Part shown: positions 15,480 to 25,618 of the stretch, in pieces
Layout of the letters: every line of letters starts with the position of its first letter
Position numbering within the stretch: position 1 is the stretch's first letter
From: an uncultured Bacteroides sp.
GTDB lineage: Bacteria > Bacteroidota > Bacteroidia > Bacteroidales > Bacteroidaceae
Reading direction: 5' to 3'
DNA: 64,000 nucleotides
Assembly (NCBI GenBank): GCA_900553815.1
Contig: USEY01000009.1
Span: 1 to 64,000, forward strand
The notes under the pieces: generated by a model
Database searches by the model: none
What the model saw: only the letters and a program-made list of their open reading frames with translations
What the model was told of the DNA's origin: nothing
Translations under genes and position numbers: made by a program

Positions 15480-18400
15480 ATGAGAGCACATTTGATGAAA
15501 AACAATTTTGTGTCCAAAGCTTTTCATGCCTCTGTCGTATTCAGGTCATTGGCTATGTTTTGTTTCTTGCTATTTGCATGTGTGTGCGATTTGTATGCTA
15601 CAGGAGCTCAATCTTTAAATTCTTTGATAACTATTAACCAGAATAATGCGGAGTTGCTTCACATTATGGGGGATATTGAAGAACAGTCAAATTATCTGTT
15701 CGTTTATAATAAGGATGTAGATGTACATCGCAACGTTTCCCTCCATGTAGTAGATAAACCATTGAATACAGTATTGACGGACTTGTTTGGAAATTCTGAT
15801 GTCCGTTTTGCCATAGAAGGCTCTTATATTGTTCTGTCTACAGCGAAAAACACAGAGCGTTCGCAAAACACAGACCAAAGTGATATTAGTGTATCAGGTC
15901 GCGTAGTGGACGCTTTTGGAGAACCGATTCCTGGTGTTACTGTACAGGTTGAAGGTACTACCGTTGGTGCTATTACAGATCTTAATGGTAACTATAAGTT
16001 AGCAGTTCCTTCAGAAGGCAGCGTGCTTGTCTTTTCATTTATAGGCTACCAGTCTGTAAAAGCTACAGTAGGTTCTCAACGGACTATCAATATTACCCTG
16101 AAAGAAGATACTCAAGCATTGGATGAAGTTGTGGTTATTGGTTATGGTACAGCGCGCAAAAGTGATTTAACTGGTTCTTTGTCTTCAGTTAGCGATGATT
16201 CATTTAAAGATCAGAAAGTAACTAGAGTCGACCAGGCTTTGCAAGGAAGAGCAGCCGGTGTGCAAGTTTCAAGCACAGTGGGTGCTCCGGGTGGTGAAGT
16301 AAGAATTCGTGTCAGAGGAGCTAACTCTGTATTAGGTGATAATAGCCCCTTGTTTGTTGTAGATGGTATTGTTGGAGTAGATTTTACCTCTATAAATCCT
16401 AATGATATTCAATCCATGGAAGTCTTAAAAGATGCTTCCTCCACTGCCATATATGGTTCTCGTGGTGCAAATGGTGTAATTCTTATTACAACAAAATCTG
16501 GTTCAAAAGATGATAAGATTAATGTTTCTTATTCTGGAAATTTTACAGTTTCAAGGATAATTAAGAACTATGATCTTCTTAGTGCAGGACAGTATGCAGA
16601 GGTTTATAATGCCCATCAGGCTGCTTACGGTCTTGGAGACTATTTTTCTGAAGATGAAATTCAGTCGTATTATGCTAATGGTGGATTTGATTATGTAGAT
16701 GCAGTACTTCGTACGGCTATTTCACATGAACATCAATTGAGTATTGATGGAGGTAATAAGAAAACTCAGTGGAGAGTTTCAGCCAACTATCTTGACCAAC
16801 AAGGAATTGTAAGACAGTCAGATTACAATAGATTTAATATTCGTGCCAATATTAATAGCCAAGTTAATGATAAATTGTCTTTCAGATTTAATTTGAATTC
16901 CAGCACATCTAGAGGTCTTAACAATAATGGATATTCTGGGGCAAATACAATTCTTAATCAAGCTTTGGCTTGGGCTCCTACCACAAACCCGTACGATGCT
17001 GATGGAGAATTAGTAAAATCTGACCCGACAGGCTCGCTTAAATCTAATCCGTTAGCTCTTCTTTATGATGCAGAAAACGTATCTAATAAGACATTTATAA
17101 CAACTCTTGCAGGTGCTAATTATAAGATATTTCCAGAGTTATCTCTTGATTTTCAGGCTGCGTATGACCAGATTTTTGATAAAACAAGAGGTTGGAAAGG
17201 CAAAGATGCCGCAGGAGCATCTGGTTCTACGAGCGCAAATACAATGACAGCTGATGCTAGTACCATACAGACAACTACTCAACTTTCATATAACAAGACT
17301 TTTGGTAAACATACTATCAATGCTGTAGCAGCATTTGAAACTCAATCATATAACTATAAATCAGTCACAGCTAGTGCTACTAATCTTACTTTTCCTGAAT
17401 TGAAGTATGATAACCTGTCACAAGCAGAAACATACAAGACCGAGAGTGGTTATTCGATGTGGTCTCTTGTGTCCTATTTGGCACGTGTTAATTATTCTTA
17501 TGACAGCAGATATCTCGCATCTGTTTCTGTAAGAAGGGATGGTTCATCAAAGTTTGCTGAAGGTAATAAATTTAGTACTTTCCCGGCTGCTGCATTAGCA
17601 TGGAATATCAGAAATGAATCTTTTATGGAAGACGTAGACCTAATTAGTGCTTTGAAGTTAAGAGCCAGCTGGGGCTTGACTGGTAGTCAGGCGATTGAAC
17701 CTTATGCAACAAAATCGGCATTTGGTAGTGCAACTTATGCTTTTGCAATGGGCAATACGACCAGTGGTATTCAATTAAGCAACCCTGCAAACTCTAATCT
17801 GAAATGGGAGACTACTGAACAGATGAACGTGGGTATCGATCTTGGTCTGTTCAATAACAGACTTCTTATTGAGGCTGATTATTATTTAAAAACGACAAGA
17901 GACCTTCTTCTTAATAAGACGGTTGCATCCTATCAGGGAGGTGGTTCTATTGTATCTAATATAGGTAGCATTAGAAACAGTGGATTTGATTTGAATGTAA
18001 CAGGTAGGATCATTGAAACACAGGATCTCTCATTGGAGTCTACTTTAAACTTCTCAACACTGAATAATGAGGTTTTGGATCTTGGGGATGACGAGGTCGT
18101 ATATTTGGCATCCAATTTGACTGGTATTAATGATGGTGCGTATGACTTTTTATATAAGGTAGGTGAACCGTTAGGAACATTGTACGGTTTGAAATATCTG
18201 GGACCCTGGCAGAAGAGTCAGGCAGAAGAGGCTGCTAAATACGGCTGTGTTCCAGGTGATGCACGTTATGCGGATTTGGATAATAACGGAATATATGATA
18301 GTTCAGATTATCAAATCATAGGACATAGTATGCCCAAATATACACTTGGCTGGAATACTAATTTTAGATATAAGAACTTGGCGGTAAATATGTTTTTCCA

Positions 18401-18827
18401 AGGAGTTTTTGGATTAGATAAACTTAATTATAACCGTTGTGTCTATATGATGGCTTCAAGAGATGTTAGAGGCGCTACATTCACGGAGGTTCTTGATAGA
18501 TATATGCCGGGCGTTAATGAAAGCGCGTTCCTTCCAGCGTGGAGTCCTACCAGTACATGGTATCCTGTGTCAAGTTTATGGCTGGAAGACGGTAGTTATT
18601 TGCGACTTAAAAATATAAGTGTATCTTATGACTTTAGCATAAAGAAGTTTGCAGATATAACATTATCACTTAATGCGACTAACCTGTTTACATTGACAAA
18701 GTATAAAGGTATAGATCCAGAAGCAAGTAATGTTGGAGCTGGAACTTCTGACTTGATGCAGGGATTGGATTATGGAGCTTATCCTAACTCAAAATCTGTA
18801 ACATTTGGTGTTAATCTCAGATTTTAA
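15480..18827 (+). CDS. SusC/RagA-family TonB-linked transporter with STN signalling domain
   Basis: The 1115-aa outer-membrane protein has a signal peptide, then an STN (secretin/TonB short N-terminal) domain at ~55-125. A carboxypeptidase-D-like domain follows at ~138-210 (SGRVVDAFGEPIPGVTV), the TonB box and plug at ~215-330 (DEVVVIGYGTARKSDLTGS), and a 22-stranded barrel that ends in Phe (GVNLRF). It imports oligosaccharides with the SusD lipoprotein. The STN domain ties it to the FecR upstream, so substrate binding should trigger the ECF sigma factor. A second in-frame ATG at 15495 is an equally plausible start. The gene is AT-rich (short stretches near 30% GC by eye) compared with the sigma and FecR genes, which suggests that this part was acquired separately. 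Confidence 0.95.
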   Translation: MRAHLMKNNFVSKAFHASVVFRSLAMFCFLLFACVCDLYATGAQSLNSLITINQNNAELLHIMGDIEEQSNYLFVYNKDVDVHRNVSLHVVDKPLNTVLTDLFGNSDVRFAIEGSYIVLSTAKNTERSQNTDQSDISVSGRVVDAFGEPIPGVTVQVEGTTVGAITDLNGNYKLAVPSEGSVLVFSFIGYQSVKATVGSQRTINITLKEDTQALDEVVVIGYGTARKSDLTGSLSSVSDDSFKDQKVTRVDQALQGRAAGVQVSSTVGAPGGEVRIRVRGANSVLGDNSPLFVVDGIVGVDFTSINPNDIQSMEVLKDASSTAIYGSRGANGVILITTKSGSKDDKINVSYSGNFTVSRIIKNYDLLSAGQYAEVYNAHQAAYGLGDYFSEDEIQSYYANGGFDYVDAVLRTAISHEHQLSIDGGNKKTQWRVSANYLDQQGIVRQSDYNRFNIRANINSQVNDKLSFRFNLNSSTSRGLNNNGYSGANTILNQALAWAPTTNPYDADGELVKSDPTGSLKSNPLALLYDAENVSNKTFITTLAGANYKIFPELSLDFQAAYDQIFDKTRGWKGKDAAGASGSTSANTMTADASTIQTTTQLSYNKTFGKHTINAVAAFETQSYNYKSVTASATNLTFPELKYDNLSQAETYKTESGYSMWSLVSYLARVNYSYDSRYLASVSVRRDGSSKFAEGNKFSTFPAAALAWNIRNESFMEDVDLISALKLRASWGLTGSQAIEPYATKSAFGSATYAFAMGNTTSGIQLSNPANSNLKWETTEQMNVGIDLGLFNNRLLIEADYYLKTTRDLLLNKTVASYQGGGSIVSNIGSIRNSGFDLNVTGRIIETQDLSLESTLNFSTLNNEVLDLGDDEVVYLASNLTGINDGAYDFLYKVGEPLGTLYGLKYLGPWQKSQAEEAAKYGCVPGDARYADLDNNGIYDSSDYQIIGHSMPKYTLGWNTNFRYKNLAVNMFFQGVFGLDKLNYNRCVYMMASRDVRGATFTEVLDRYMPGVNESAFLPAWSPTSTWYPVSSLWLEDGSYLRLKNISVSYDFSIKKFADITLSLNATNLFTLTKYKGIDPEASNVGAGTSDLMQGLDYGAYPNSKSVTFGVNLRF

Positions 18828-18839
18828 ATCTAAAAACAG

Positions 18840-18931
18840 GTCCACTTCAAAAAGAGTTTTTGATAGAATCCAATTCTCTACAGATACCTTTGAGAGAGGT
18901 AGAATTGAGAAATACATTTTTTTAAGTGGAC
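18840..18931 (+). promoter_or_regulatory. Intercistronic stem-loop between susC and susD
   Basis: Outer arms GTCCACTT (18840-18847) and AAGTGGAC (18924-18931) pair perfectly, and inner arms CAATTCT (18871-18877) and AGAATTG (18901-18907) pair as well. No T-tail follows. It may stabilise or trim the mRNA and set the SusC:SusD ratio. Confidence 0.55.
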
Positions 18932-18978
18932 TCAAAACTAACTCATACCAGTATATAACTTAGTATAAAATTTAGAAA

Positions 18979-20457
18979 ATGAAAAATACGATTATAAAAA
19001 TAGCTTGTGTAATTGCAAGTATGGCAAGCTTTAATTCTTGTTCGGATTATCTTACGGAAAAAACGAATGGAAAGGTTTTTGATAATGTCTTGACAGAAGA
19101 AGCCGGTCTTGATGCTGCACTGACAGGTGCTTATAATGGATTGAACTCTCCTTGGGCTTGGGGGCTCTGTAATGGGACATTTCATCAAATGTTAGCAGGT
19201 GGAGATGATTTATATTGTCCTACAACTGATGCAAATGGAACTCAATTTGATAGATGTAATGTGACAGATTCAAATGGTTCATTTGGTAGCACTTGGAATG
19301 GCCTTTATAAAACAGTAATAGGTGCAAATCTTGTTATCAACAATTATGAGAATTGTTCTGGTTCAGAAGAAAATATTACTCAAATGGCTGGTGAGGCTTA
19401 TTTCCTTAGAGCCTATGCTTATTTTATGTTGGTAAGGACATGGGGAGAGATACCTCTTGTATTATCTGATAAGTATACGGAAGAGGAAGCATCAATGGAA
19501 GCTGCATCGGAAGAAAAGATTTATGAGCTGATAGAATCTGATATTGATAATGCTGTGAATATGCTTGGAAGTACCAGACGTAATAATGAGATAGGAAGAC
19601 CTAGTTCACTTGTTGCTCGTGCATTGAGAGCTGAAATATATCTTACTGAGGCTGGTTGGCCATTAAAAAAAGAAGGATATTATGAGAAAGCAGCGTTAGA
19701 AGCAAAAGCAGTGCTCGACGCAAGTTCTGCTGCGGGTTTTGCTCTTGAAGAAAATTTTGCAGATCTTTTCAAAAATAAGGAGGAAGAGGATTGCATCACC
19801 TCTGAAGACTTATTTGTCATAGCTGCTAGTACAAATGAATATGTTGTTTATTATGGTGCATGGAGTGAGCCGAGTGAAATTGGAGGTTGGGATATTTTGT
19901 TTGCGGAAGTTGGTTTTATGGAAAGATTTCCTGAAGGAATACGTAAAGATTTAACTTTCTATACAAAATATACTAATTCAAATGGTGAAGAAATTAGTTG
20001 GGAAAATTGGAAATGCAAACATCCTGGAATCCTGAAATTGATGAAATATCCTCAAGGAGGTGCGAATAATTATGCAAATTGTAATTCTGTACTTCCTGTT
20101 CATTTGCTCAGACTTTCTCAGACTGCACTTACATATGCCGAAGCTGCAGCTCGCTCAACGGGAGCAGACTCAGATGCTTATTATTGGATTAATAAAATCA
20201 GAACAAGGGCAGGTCTTGATGAATTATCTGGATTATCGAATGAGGATTTTATTGAAGCTTGTGTTAATGAAAGAGCTTGGGAATTTGCAGGTGAGTTTGT
20301 AAGATGGTATGATCTCCTTCGTTTAGAAAGGGTTGAAGATTCTTTTAACTACAAGAATTATGAATATGACCAGACTAATTTACATAATTCCGGTGATTCG
20401 AGATATACTTTCCCGATTCCTGCCTATGATTCATTGATTAATCCCAATCTTAAGTGA
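18979..20457 (+). CDS. SusD/RagB-family glycan-binding lipoprotein
   Basis: The 492-aa lipoprotein has its lipobox at Cys21 (SFNSCSDYL). The SusD_N part (~22-210) carries TPR-like helices with AEAYFLRAYAYFMLVRTWGEIPLV, and the RagB/SusD C-terminal part includes YAEAAAR, INKIRTRAGL, NERAWEFAGEFVRWYDLLR and the final TFPIPA...NPNLK. SusD caps the SusC barrel and captures glycan at the cell surface. It sits 151 bp after susC behind a stem-loop and is followed directly by the GH5 gene. Confidence 0.95.
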   Translation: MKNTIIKIACVIASMASFNSCSDYLTEKTNGKVFDNVLTEEAGLDAALTGAYNGLNSPWAWGLCNGTFHQMLAGGDDLYCPTTDANGTQFDRCNVTDSNGSFGSTWNGLYKTVIGANLVINNYENCSGSEENITQMAGEAYFLRAYAYFMLVRTWGEIPLVLSDKYTEEEASMEAASEEKIYELIESDIDNAVNMLGSTRRNNEIGRPSSLVARALRAEIYLTEAGWPLKKEGYYEKAALEAKAVLDASSAAGFALEENFADLFKNKEEEDCITSEDLFVIAASTNEYVVYYGAWSEPSEIGGWDILFAEVGFMERFPEGIRKDLTFYTKYTNSNGEEISWENWKCKHPGILKLMKYPQGGANNYANCNSVLPVHLLRLSQTALTYAEAAARSTGADSDAYYWINKIRTRAGLDELSGLSNEDFIEACVNERAWEFAGEFVRWYDLLRLERVEDSFNYKNYEYDQTNLHNSGDSRYTFPIPAYDSLINPNLK

Positions 20458-20468
20458 TAATATCTTCT

Positions 20469-21698
20469 ATGAAAAAGTTATTCTTTTTTGTTCTTGTAGC
20501 AATATGTGTTTGTGCATGTTCCAAGAACAATATATTAAAAAATAATTTTGTTCGTGTTGAAGGAGTTAATTTAATAGATTCTAATGGTAATAAATTATTT
20601 ATTAAAGGTACAAATCTTGGCTGCTGGTTAAATCCTGAAGGATATATGTTCGGATTTGGTGTAGCTAGTTCTGCAAGGCTGATTGATGAAATGTTTTGCG
20701 AATTAGTAGGCCCTGAAAGAACTGCTGAGTTTTGGAAAACCTTTAAGGATAATTATGTAACAAGAAGTGATATAGAATATATCTCTTCTTGTGGAGCCAA
20801 TACAATACGTATTCCTTTTAATTATAGGCTATTCACTGATGAAGATTATATGGGTTTAACATCTGCTCAAGATGGCTTTGCAAGAATAGATTCTGTAGTT
20901 AAGTGGTGTAGCGAATTTGGTTTATACGTAATTCTTGATATGCATGCTGCTCCGGGAGGACAAACAGGTGACAATATTGACGACAGCTATGGATATCCTT
21001 GGCTTTTTGAGAGTAAAGCCTGTCAAGAGCTTTTTTATGATATTTGGACAAGAATAGCAGATCATTATAAGAATAATCCGGTCGTTTTAGGTTATGAACT
21101 TATGAATGAACCTATTGCACCATATTTTGATAACCAGGATTTCCTTAATGAAAAATTCATACCAATATGTAAGGAAGCTGTAGCAAGAATACGTAAAGTT
21201 GATAGTAACCATATTATACTTCTTGGTGCTCCTCAATGGAATACAAATTTTAAACCGGTAACTGACTGGAATTTTGATTCCAATATGATGCTTACTTGTC
21301 ATCGTTATGGAGGTGAAGCGAGTGTTGAGGGTATCCGTGATTATATAGAGTTTCGAGATAAAACGGGATTGCCAATGTATATGGGTGAAATAGGGCATAA
21401 TACAATGGAATGGCAGTCTACATATAGTAAGATTTTGCAAGAGAATAATATTGGTTACACATATTGGCCTTACAAGAAGAGAGAGATTGAGTGTATGGTA
21501 GCTTTTGAAGTTCCAGAGATTTGGGATAAGATTATTACACCATTTGCTAATAATAAGCGAGGCGATTTTAATGAGATACGCGTCGCTCGTCCTAATCAGG
21601 AGAATGCATATAAAGCGATGATGGAGTTGGCAGAAAATATCAGATTTGAACATTGCCATCCATTGACCGATTATATTAACTCAATGATGCTCAAATAG
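20469..21698 (+). CDS. GH5-family glycoside hydrolase lipoprotein
   Basis: The 409-aa protein has a lipobox at Cys17 and a single (beta/alpha)8 barrel of family GH5. The barrel shows the early GTNLGCWLNPEG and NTIRIPFNY motifs, Glu214 as acid/base in LMNEP and Glu307 as nucleophile in MGEIGHN. GH5 enzymes cleave beta-linked glucans, mannans and related polymers; the subfamily cannot be told by eye. The GTG at 20454 would overlap the susD stop, but the ATG at 20469 starts the signal peptide and is preferred. Its place right after susD suggests a surface endo-enzyme that makes oligosaccharides for SusC. Confidence 0.85.
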   Translation: MKKLFFFVLVAICVCACSKNNILKNNFVRVEGVNLIDSNGNKLFIKGTNLGCWLNPEGYMFGFGVASSARLIDEMFCELVGPERTAEFWKTFKDNYVTRSDIEYISSCGANTIRIPFNYRLFTDEDYMGLTSAQDGFARIDSVVKWCSEFGLYVILDMHAAPGGQTGDNIDDSYGYPWLFESKACQELFYDIWTRIADHYKNNPVVLGYELMNEPIAPYFDNQDFLNEKFIPICKEAVARIRKVDSNHIILLGAPQWNTNFKPVTDWNFDSNMMLTCHRYGGEASVEGIRDYIEFRDKTGLPMYMGEIGHNTMEWQSTYSKILQENNIGYTYWPYKKREIECMVAFEVPEIWDKIITPFANNKRGDFNEIRVARPNQENAYKAMMELAENIRFEHCHPLTDYINSMMLK

Positions 21699-21726
21699 TA
21701 ATTTGTTAAAAGATTGCTTAATTTTC

Positions 21727-21767
21727 TTTTCTACATCCTGATATTTTACAGATCAGGATGTAGAAAA
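21727..21767 (+). other. Hairpin after GH5 gene
   Basis: Sixteen-base arms TTTTCTACATCCTGAT (21727-21742) and ATCAGGATGTAGAAAA (21752-21767) pair completely. The stem is A/T-flanked on both sides but lacks a long T-run, so it may be a weak terminator or an mRNA stabiliser in the middle of the PUL transcript. The rest of the 470-bp gap holds a dispersed repeat and no gene. Confidence 0.55.
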
Positions 21768-22008
21768 TATTATGTTATGGAAATTGCCTAATATGAAGAA
21801 TTTTATATAATAAGGCATTGAAGATTAGCTGTCGTACTGCTTTCCCCTAATAGAATTCATAGGATTTTGTTATACTAAAACTTTATTTATGCTCTGTAGA
21901 CTCTTTAGTATATAAATGAATGGATAGTCTCCCCTCACTGTTCTAGGGTTTGATAGAATAAAAATGTATAGCAGAGTTAGCTGAAAATTGTAACTATAGA
22001 GGTTTCTC

Positions 22009-22092
22009 CTTAAACTCCTAAGCCCGCTGGCGGGCAATAACTCCCTCTAACTCCTTTTAACTCCTTAGAAGTTGGGTTTGTGAAACTTGAAT
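22009..22092 (+). repeat. Dispersed 'taactcct' repeat, copy 1
   Basis: An ~84-bp segment built of TTAACTCCT-type units around a small hairpin CCCGCTGGCGGG and ending GTGAAACTTGAAT. Related copies lie at 61553-61629 and 61989-62078. Confidence 0.7.
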
Positions 22093-22168
22093 CATTGAAT
22101 ATTGGGATTTCTTTTTAAGACAAAAGTGTGTCGATAGCCATATTGTTTAATTAATAAAATCTAGAGAC

Positions 22169-24118
22169 ATGAAGAAGATAATCGGTAAAGTATTAATTAT
22201 AATTGGTTTTGTATGTTTATGTGCTTGTGGACAAACAAAGCCTGATTTTTGTGTTCAATTTGATAGCACAAAGGAAGTATCGGGACAAAAATTTGCTTTA
22301 AAGGATTTAAATTCTGAGCTTCCAGCAGATTGGGATGGATATAACTATGTAGTGGTAGAATTTAAGAGTAGTACGGCGCAACGTTTTCAGTTAGGTTTCA
22401 CGACGAAAACAGGATATAATGAACTTCGTATAATGTCTTATGTGCCAAATGCTTGGAATAAATTGGCAATCCCATTGAAGTTTTTTACAGATTTGCCAGA
22501 TCCTAGAGTCGATTTAGCTGCTACAAATAATTATGCTCGTTATACAGGTTGGATAAATTTGGGTGGTAAGCGTGGCCCTCTGCATCAGGTAGATTCAATA
22601 GGATTGCGCATGAGGAAACCTATAGGTAATCCTACGATAGAATTACGTTCTATTTCTTTATCAGTTGAAGATCCTGGCGATGTGTATATGGGTGAAAAAC
22701 CTGCAGTGGATGAATTTGGGCAATCAAATCTTATGGATTGGCCAGGGAAGATACATTCTTTGGAGGAATTGGAACGTGCTTGGAAAGAAGAAGAACGTAA
22801 TATGAAAAGTGGATCGTATGATTACTCAACATACGGTGGATATATGTCTCAGCGTGTAAAAGGGACAGGATTTTTCCGTACTGAAAAGATAGATGATCGT
22901 TGGTGGTTGGTTGACCCTGAGGGTTATTTGTTTCTTTCTGTAGGTGTTGATTGTGTTGGTATTGGAAATGGTTTGCATGTTCGTGATTACAATAAGCGTT
23001 CTGACATGTATAAAGAATTACCTCCTGAAGACCTTATGCGTAAAATGGGTAATGTTGATAGAAATGGAGAGGTGTCATATTCGTATGGCTTATGGAATTT
23101 ATATCGCCGATATGGTGATGATTTTAAGGAAAAGGCTATTGATATGGTATTTAAGCGTATGGATAAATGGGGAATTAATACCATAGCGAATTGGTCAAGC
23201 CGTGATATTATGTTGAAAAACAGGAAGGCATTCCTGGTTCCATTATCAGGTGTTGGAATCGCAGATGATTTGATGGGCTTATGTGATATATATGATCCTT
23301 CCTATACAAAAACTTTAGATGAAAATCTGGAGAAATTTGTTAAACCTTTTGTTGGGAATCCTTGGTTGATAGGCTACTTTATTGGAAATGAACCTGCTTG
23401 GTTGGATGAGGAAAGTAGACTGTGTGAGATTATTTTGCATGGAAAGGACAGACCTATTAAAAGAGAACTGGAGGCTTATTTGCAGAAGGTGGGCGATACA
23501 AAGGAAAATAGGACTGCTTTTATCATTGATACATTTAGTAAGTTTTTGAAGTTGACTGATGACTTTTTGAAGAAGCATGATCCGCAACATTTGAATCTGG
23601 GAATTCGTTTTGGTAATATAATGAAGTTGGATGAGCGGATATTGAGAGCCTGTGGCGAGGTCTTTGACGTGTTTAGTTTCAATTGCTATGATCTTCGTCC
23701 TAATCCTGACATGTTAAATCGTGCTAGTACATTAACTGGCCTTCCTTTGTTGATTGGAGAATATCATTTTGGTACAGTGGACAGAGGAATGGCTCAGTCT
23801 TTGTGGCAGGTAGATTCGCAGGAACAACGTGGAGTGGCTTATCGCTATTATACGGAGAATGCTTATGCACATCCGGCGTTGGTCGGCACTGGATATTTTC
23901 AGTGGTGTGATCAGGACTTGACGGGAAGAAGAGATGGTGAAAACTATAATTGTGGTTTAATAGATGTAACAGATCGCCCTTATGAGGAACAGGTTCAGGC
24001 TATGATGGAAACAGCCAAGCATTTGTATAAAATACATAAAGGTGAAAGAATGCCTTTTGATAAGATACCTAATAATGCTCGAGGTCATGAGTTGATTCCT
24101 GATTTATGGAATGAATAA
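22169..24118 (+). CDS. Clan GH-A (agarase/GH50-like) glycoside hydrolase lipoprotein
   Basis: The 649-aa lipoprotein (lipobox Cys20) has an N-terminal beta-sandwich (~25-170) that looks like a carbohydrate-binding module, then a TIM barrel (~200-620). The barrel starts with GFFRTEKIDDRWWLVDPEG and GVDCVG motifs, seen in proteins annotated as agarases or GH50-like. Candidate catalytic residues are Glu408 (IGNEPAW) and Glu531 (LIGEYH), the strand 4 and strand 7 pattern of clan GH-A. I cannot assign a family or substrate. It sits between a GH5 and a GH158-like gene in an AT-rich part of the PUL and presumably attacks the same beta-linked polymer at the surface. Confidence 0.65.
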   Translation: MKKIIGKVLIIIGFVCLCACGQTKPDFCVQFDSTKEVSGQKFALKDLNSELPADWDGYNYVVVEFKSSTAQRFQLGFTTKTGYNELRIMSYVPNAWNKLAIPLKFFTDLPDPRVDLAATNNYARYTGWINLGGKRGPLHQVDSIGLRMRKPIGNPTIELRSISLSVEDPGDVYMGEKPAVDEFGQSNLMDWPGKIHSLEELERAWKEEERNMKSGSYDYSTYGGYMSQRVKGTGFFRTEKIDDRWWLVDPEGYLFLSVGVDCVGIGNGLHVRDYNKRSDMYKELPPEDLMRKMGNVDRNGEVSYSYGLWNLYRRYGDDFKEKAIDMVFKRMDKWGINTIANWSSRDIMLKNRKAFLVPLSGVGIADDLMGLCDIYDPSYTKTLDENLEKFVKPFVGNPWLIGYFIGNEPAWLDEESRLCEIILHGKDRPIKRELEAYLQKVGDTKENRTAFIIDTFSKFLKLTDDFLKKHDPQHLNLGIRFGNIMKLDERILRACGEVFDVFSFNCYDLRPNPDMLNRASTLTGLPLLIGEYHFGTVDRGMAQSLWQVDSQEQRGVAYRYYTENAYAHPALVGTGYFQWCDQDLTGRRDGENYNCGLIDVTDRPYEEQVQAMMETAKHLYKIHKGERMPFDKIPNNARGHELIPDLWNE

Positions 24119-24185
24119 ACTGGCAAACATGTCTACTATGTTTAATTGTATATGATATTATTTGTTTATTAAAAAGAAAAACGAT

Positions 24186-25469
24186 ATGAAAACATTGTTA
24201 TATGGTATTATGTGTATGGCTGCATTAACGGCATGCAGTGGAACGTCGGATAAAGATGGAGTTGCAGTGAAGGAATCTGCAACAGGTTGGAATGTATGTA
24301 TAAATGGACGTACTACTTATATAAATGGTGTCGGTGGTACGAATCGATTAGATATTGCATCTGCAAGTGGCGCAAATGCGTTTCGGACATGGGGAGGAGA
24401 TGTCGAGTCTATTCAAAAGGATTTGGAATTAGCACGTAAGAATCACATGTATGTTATGCAGGGTATTAGTTTACCCAAAGATTCAACTAAATATTCAGAT
24501 CCGGATTTTAGGCAGAAGAAAATAGAGGAAGTGCGATTGCTGGCACAGACTTTTAAGAATGACACTAGTATTTTTGCATGGGGTATTGGTAATGAAATAG
24601 AACTGGATAATGCAGCTAATACTCCTACAGCATGGGAATTTGTAGGTATCTTAGCCAATGAAATAAAATCTATAGATTCCAGACATTTGGTCTCAACGGT
24701 GATTTCTCATCATCCGGCGGCATTGGAGTTAATAGCTCAATATGCTCCAAATCTGGATTTTGTTGGAATTAATAGTTATGGTGATATTTTGAATGTGAAG
24801 AAGGTGTTTGCCGAATCATCTTATAAAGGTCCTTATTTGATTACGGAATGGGGACCTACAGGATGGTGGGAGACAAAACTCACAGATTGGAAGGCTCCTA
24901 TTGAACAGACAAGTGAGGAGAAAAGAATTGTGTATGAGGAACGGTATAAGAATGCGATAGCCAGTGATCCTCGTTGTATGGGCTCATTTGTGTTCTTGTG
25001 GGGACAGAAGGAGGAACGCACACCGACCTGGTTCTGTATGTTTGTAGAAGACGATGTGGAGGGGCTTCCTTTGAAAGGTGAGAAGACTCCTATGGTAGAG
25101 GCTATGGAAAGAGTATGGACAAAAGCAGAGCCGAAGCAAACTGCTCCTGTTGTTAAGAATATGACAATTAATGATATCTCATTTAATCCTTATGTAAAAG
25201 TGAATCAGTCTTTTGATGGAAGAGTGGATGTGTCGGATAGAGAAGGTGATAAGTTGACTTATGTATGGGAAGTATTGAAAGAGGCAACAATTACCGCTAC
25301 GGGTGGTGCATACGAGCCTCGTCCTGACAGAGTTGGGGAAGTTAAAGTTACTGATACTAACTCATTGCAGTTGTCTATGTCAGAGAAAGGATATTATCGT
25401 TTATATGTATATGTATTGGATAATACTGGTTTTGTGGCAACCGCAAATGTTCCTTTTGCAGTTCAATAA
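24186..25469 (+). CDS. GH158-like glycoside hydrolase lipoprotein (candidate endo-beta-1,3-glucanase)
   Basis: The 427-aa lipoprotein (lipobox Cys17) has a compact TIM barrel (~30-320) and a C-terminal Ig-like domain (~325-427). Candidate acid/base is Glu137 (AWGIGNEIE) and nucleophile Glu221 (LITEWGP). Size, two-domain layout and spacing of the two Glu fit the GH158 endo-beta-1,3-glucanase of a gut Bacteroides laminarin PUL as I remember it; annotation pipelines often call such proteins 'GH2 TIM barrel'. The ATG at 24186 begins the signal peptide, so the eight codons before it are left out. Neighbouring GH55-like genes support a beta-1,3-glucan target. Confidence 0.65.
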   Translation: MKTLLYGIMCMAALTACSGTSDKDGVAVKESATGWNVCINGRTTYINGVGGTNRLDIASASGANAFRTWGGDVESIQKDLELARKNHMYVMQGISLPKDSTKYSDPDFRQKKIEEVRLLAQTFKNDTSIFAWGIGNEIELDNAANTPTAWEFVGILANEIKSIDSRHLVSTVISHHPAALELIAQYAPNLDFVGINSYGDILNVKKVFAESSYKGPYLITEWGPTGWWETKLTDWKAPIEQTSEEKRIVYEERYKNAIASDPRCMGSFVFLWGQKEERTPTWFCMFVEDDVEGLPLKGEKTPMVEAMERVWTKAEPKQTAPVVKNMTINDISFNPYVKVNQSFDGRVDVSDREGDKLTYVWEVLKEATITATGGAYEPRPDRVGEVKVTDTNSLQLSMSEKGYYRLYVYVLDNTGFVATANVPFAVQ

Positions 25470-25560
25470 CTATATCAGATTGAGAGGATAACTATATATT
25501 TATCTGATGTATATCTTATATTCAAATTTAGCGGGTGTACGAGGATTAATATGTTGATTT

Positions 25561-25618
25561 TTCTATGATGAATGGACTTTAAGCCTGCCTGGCAAGTCCA
25601 TTCATCACTCATATAGAA
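25561..25618 (+). other. Intercistronic hairpin before the GH55-like genes
   Basis: Thirteen-base arms GATGAATGGACTT (25567-25579) and AAGTCCATTCATC (25594-25606) pair perfectly and are extended by TTCTAT/ATAGAA. There is no T-tail. It marks a break in a ~305-bp gap that holds no gene; no promoter box was found there. Confidence 0.6.
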
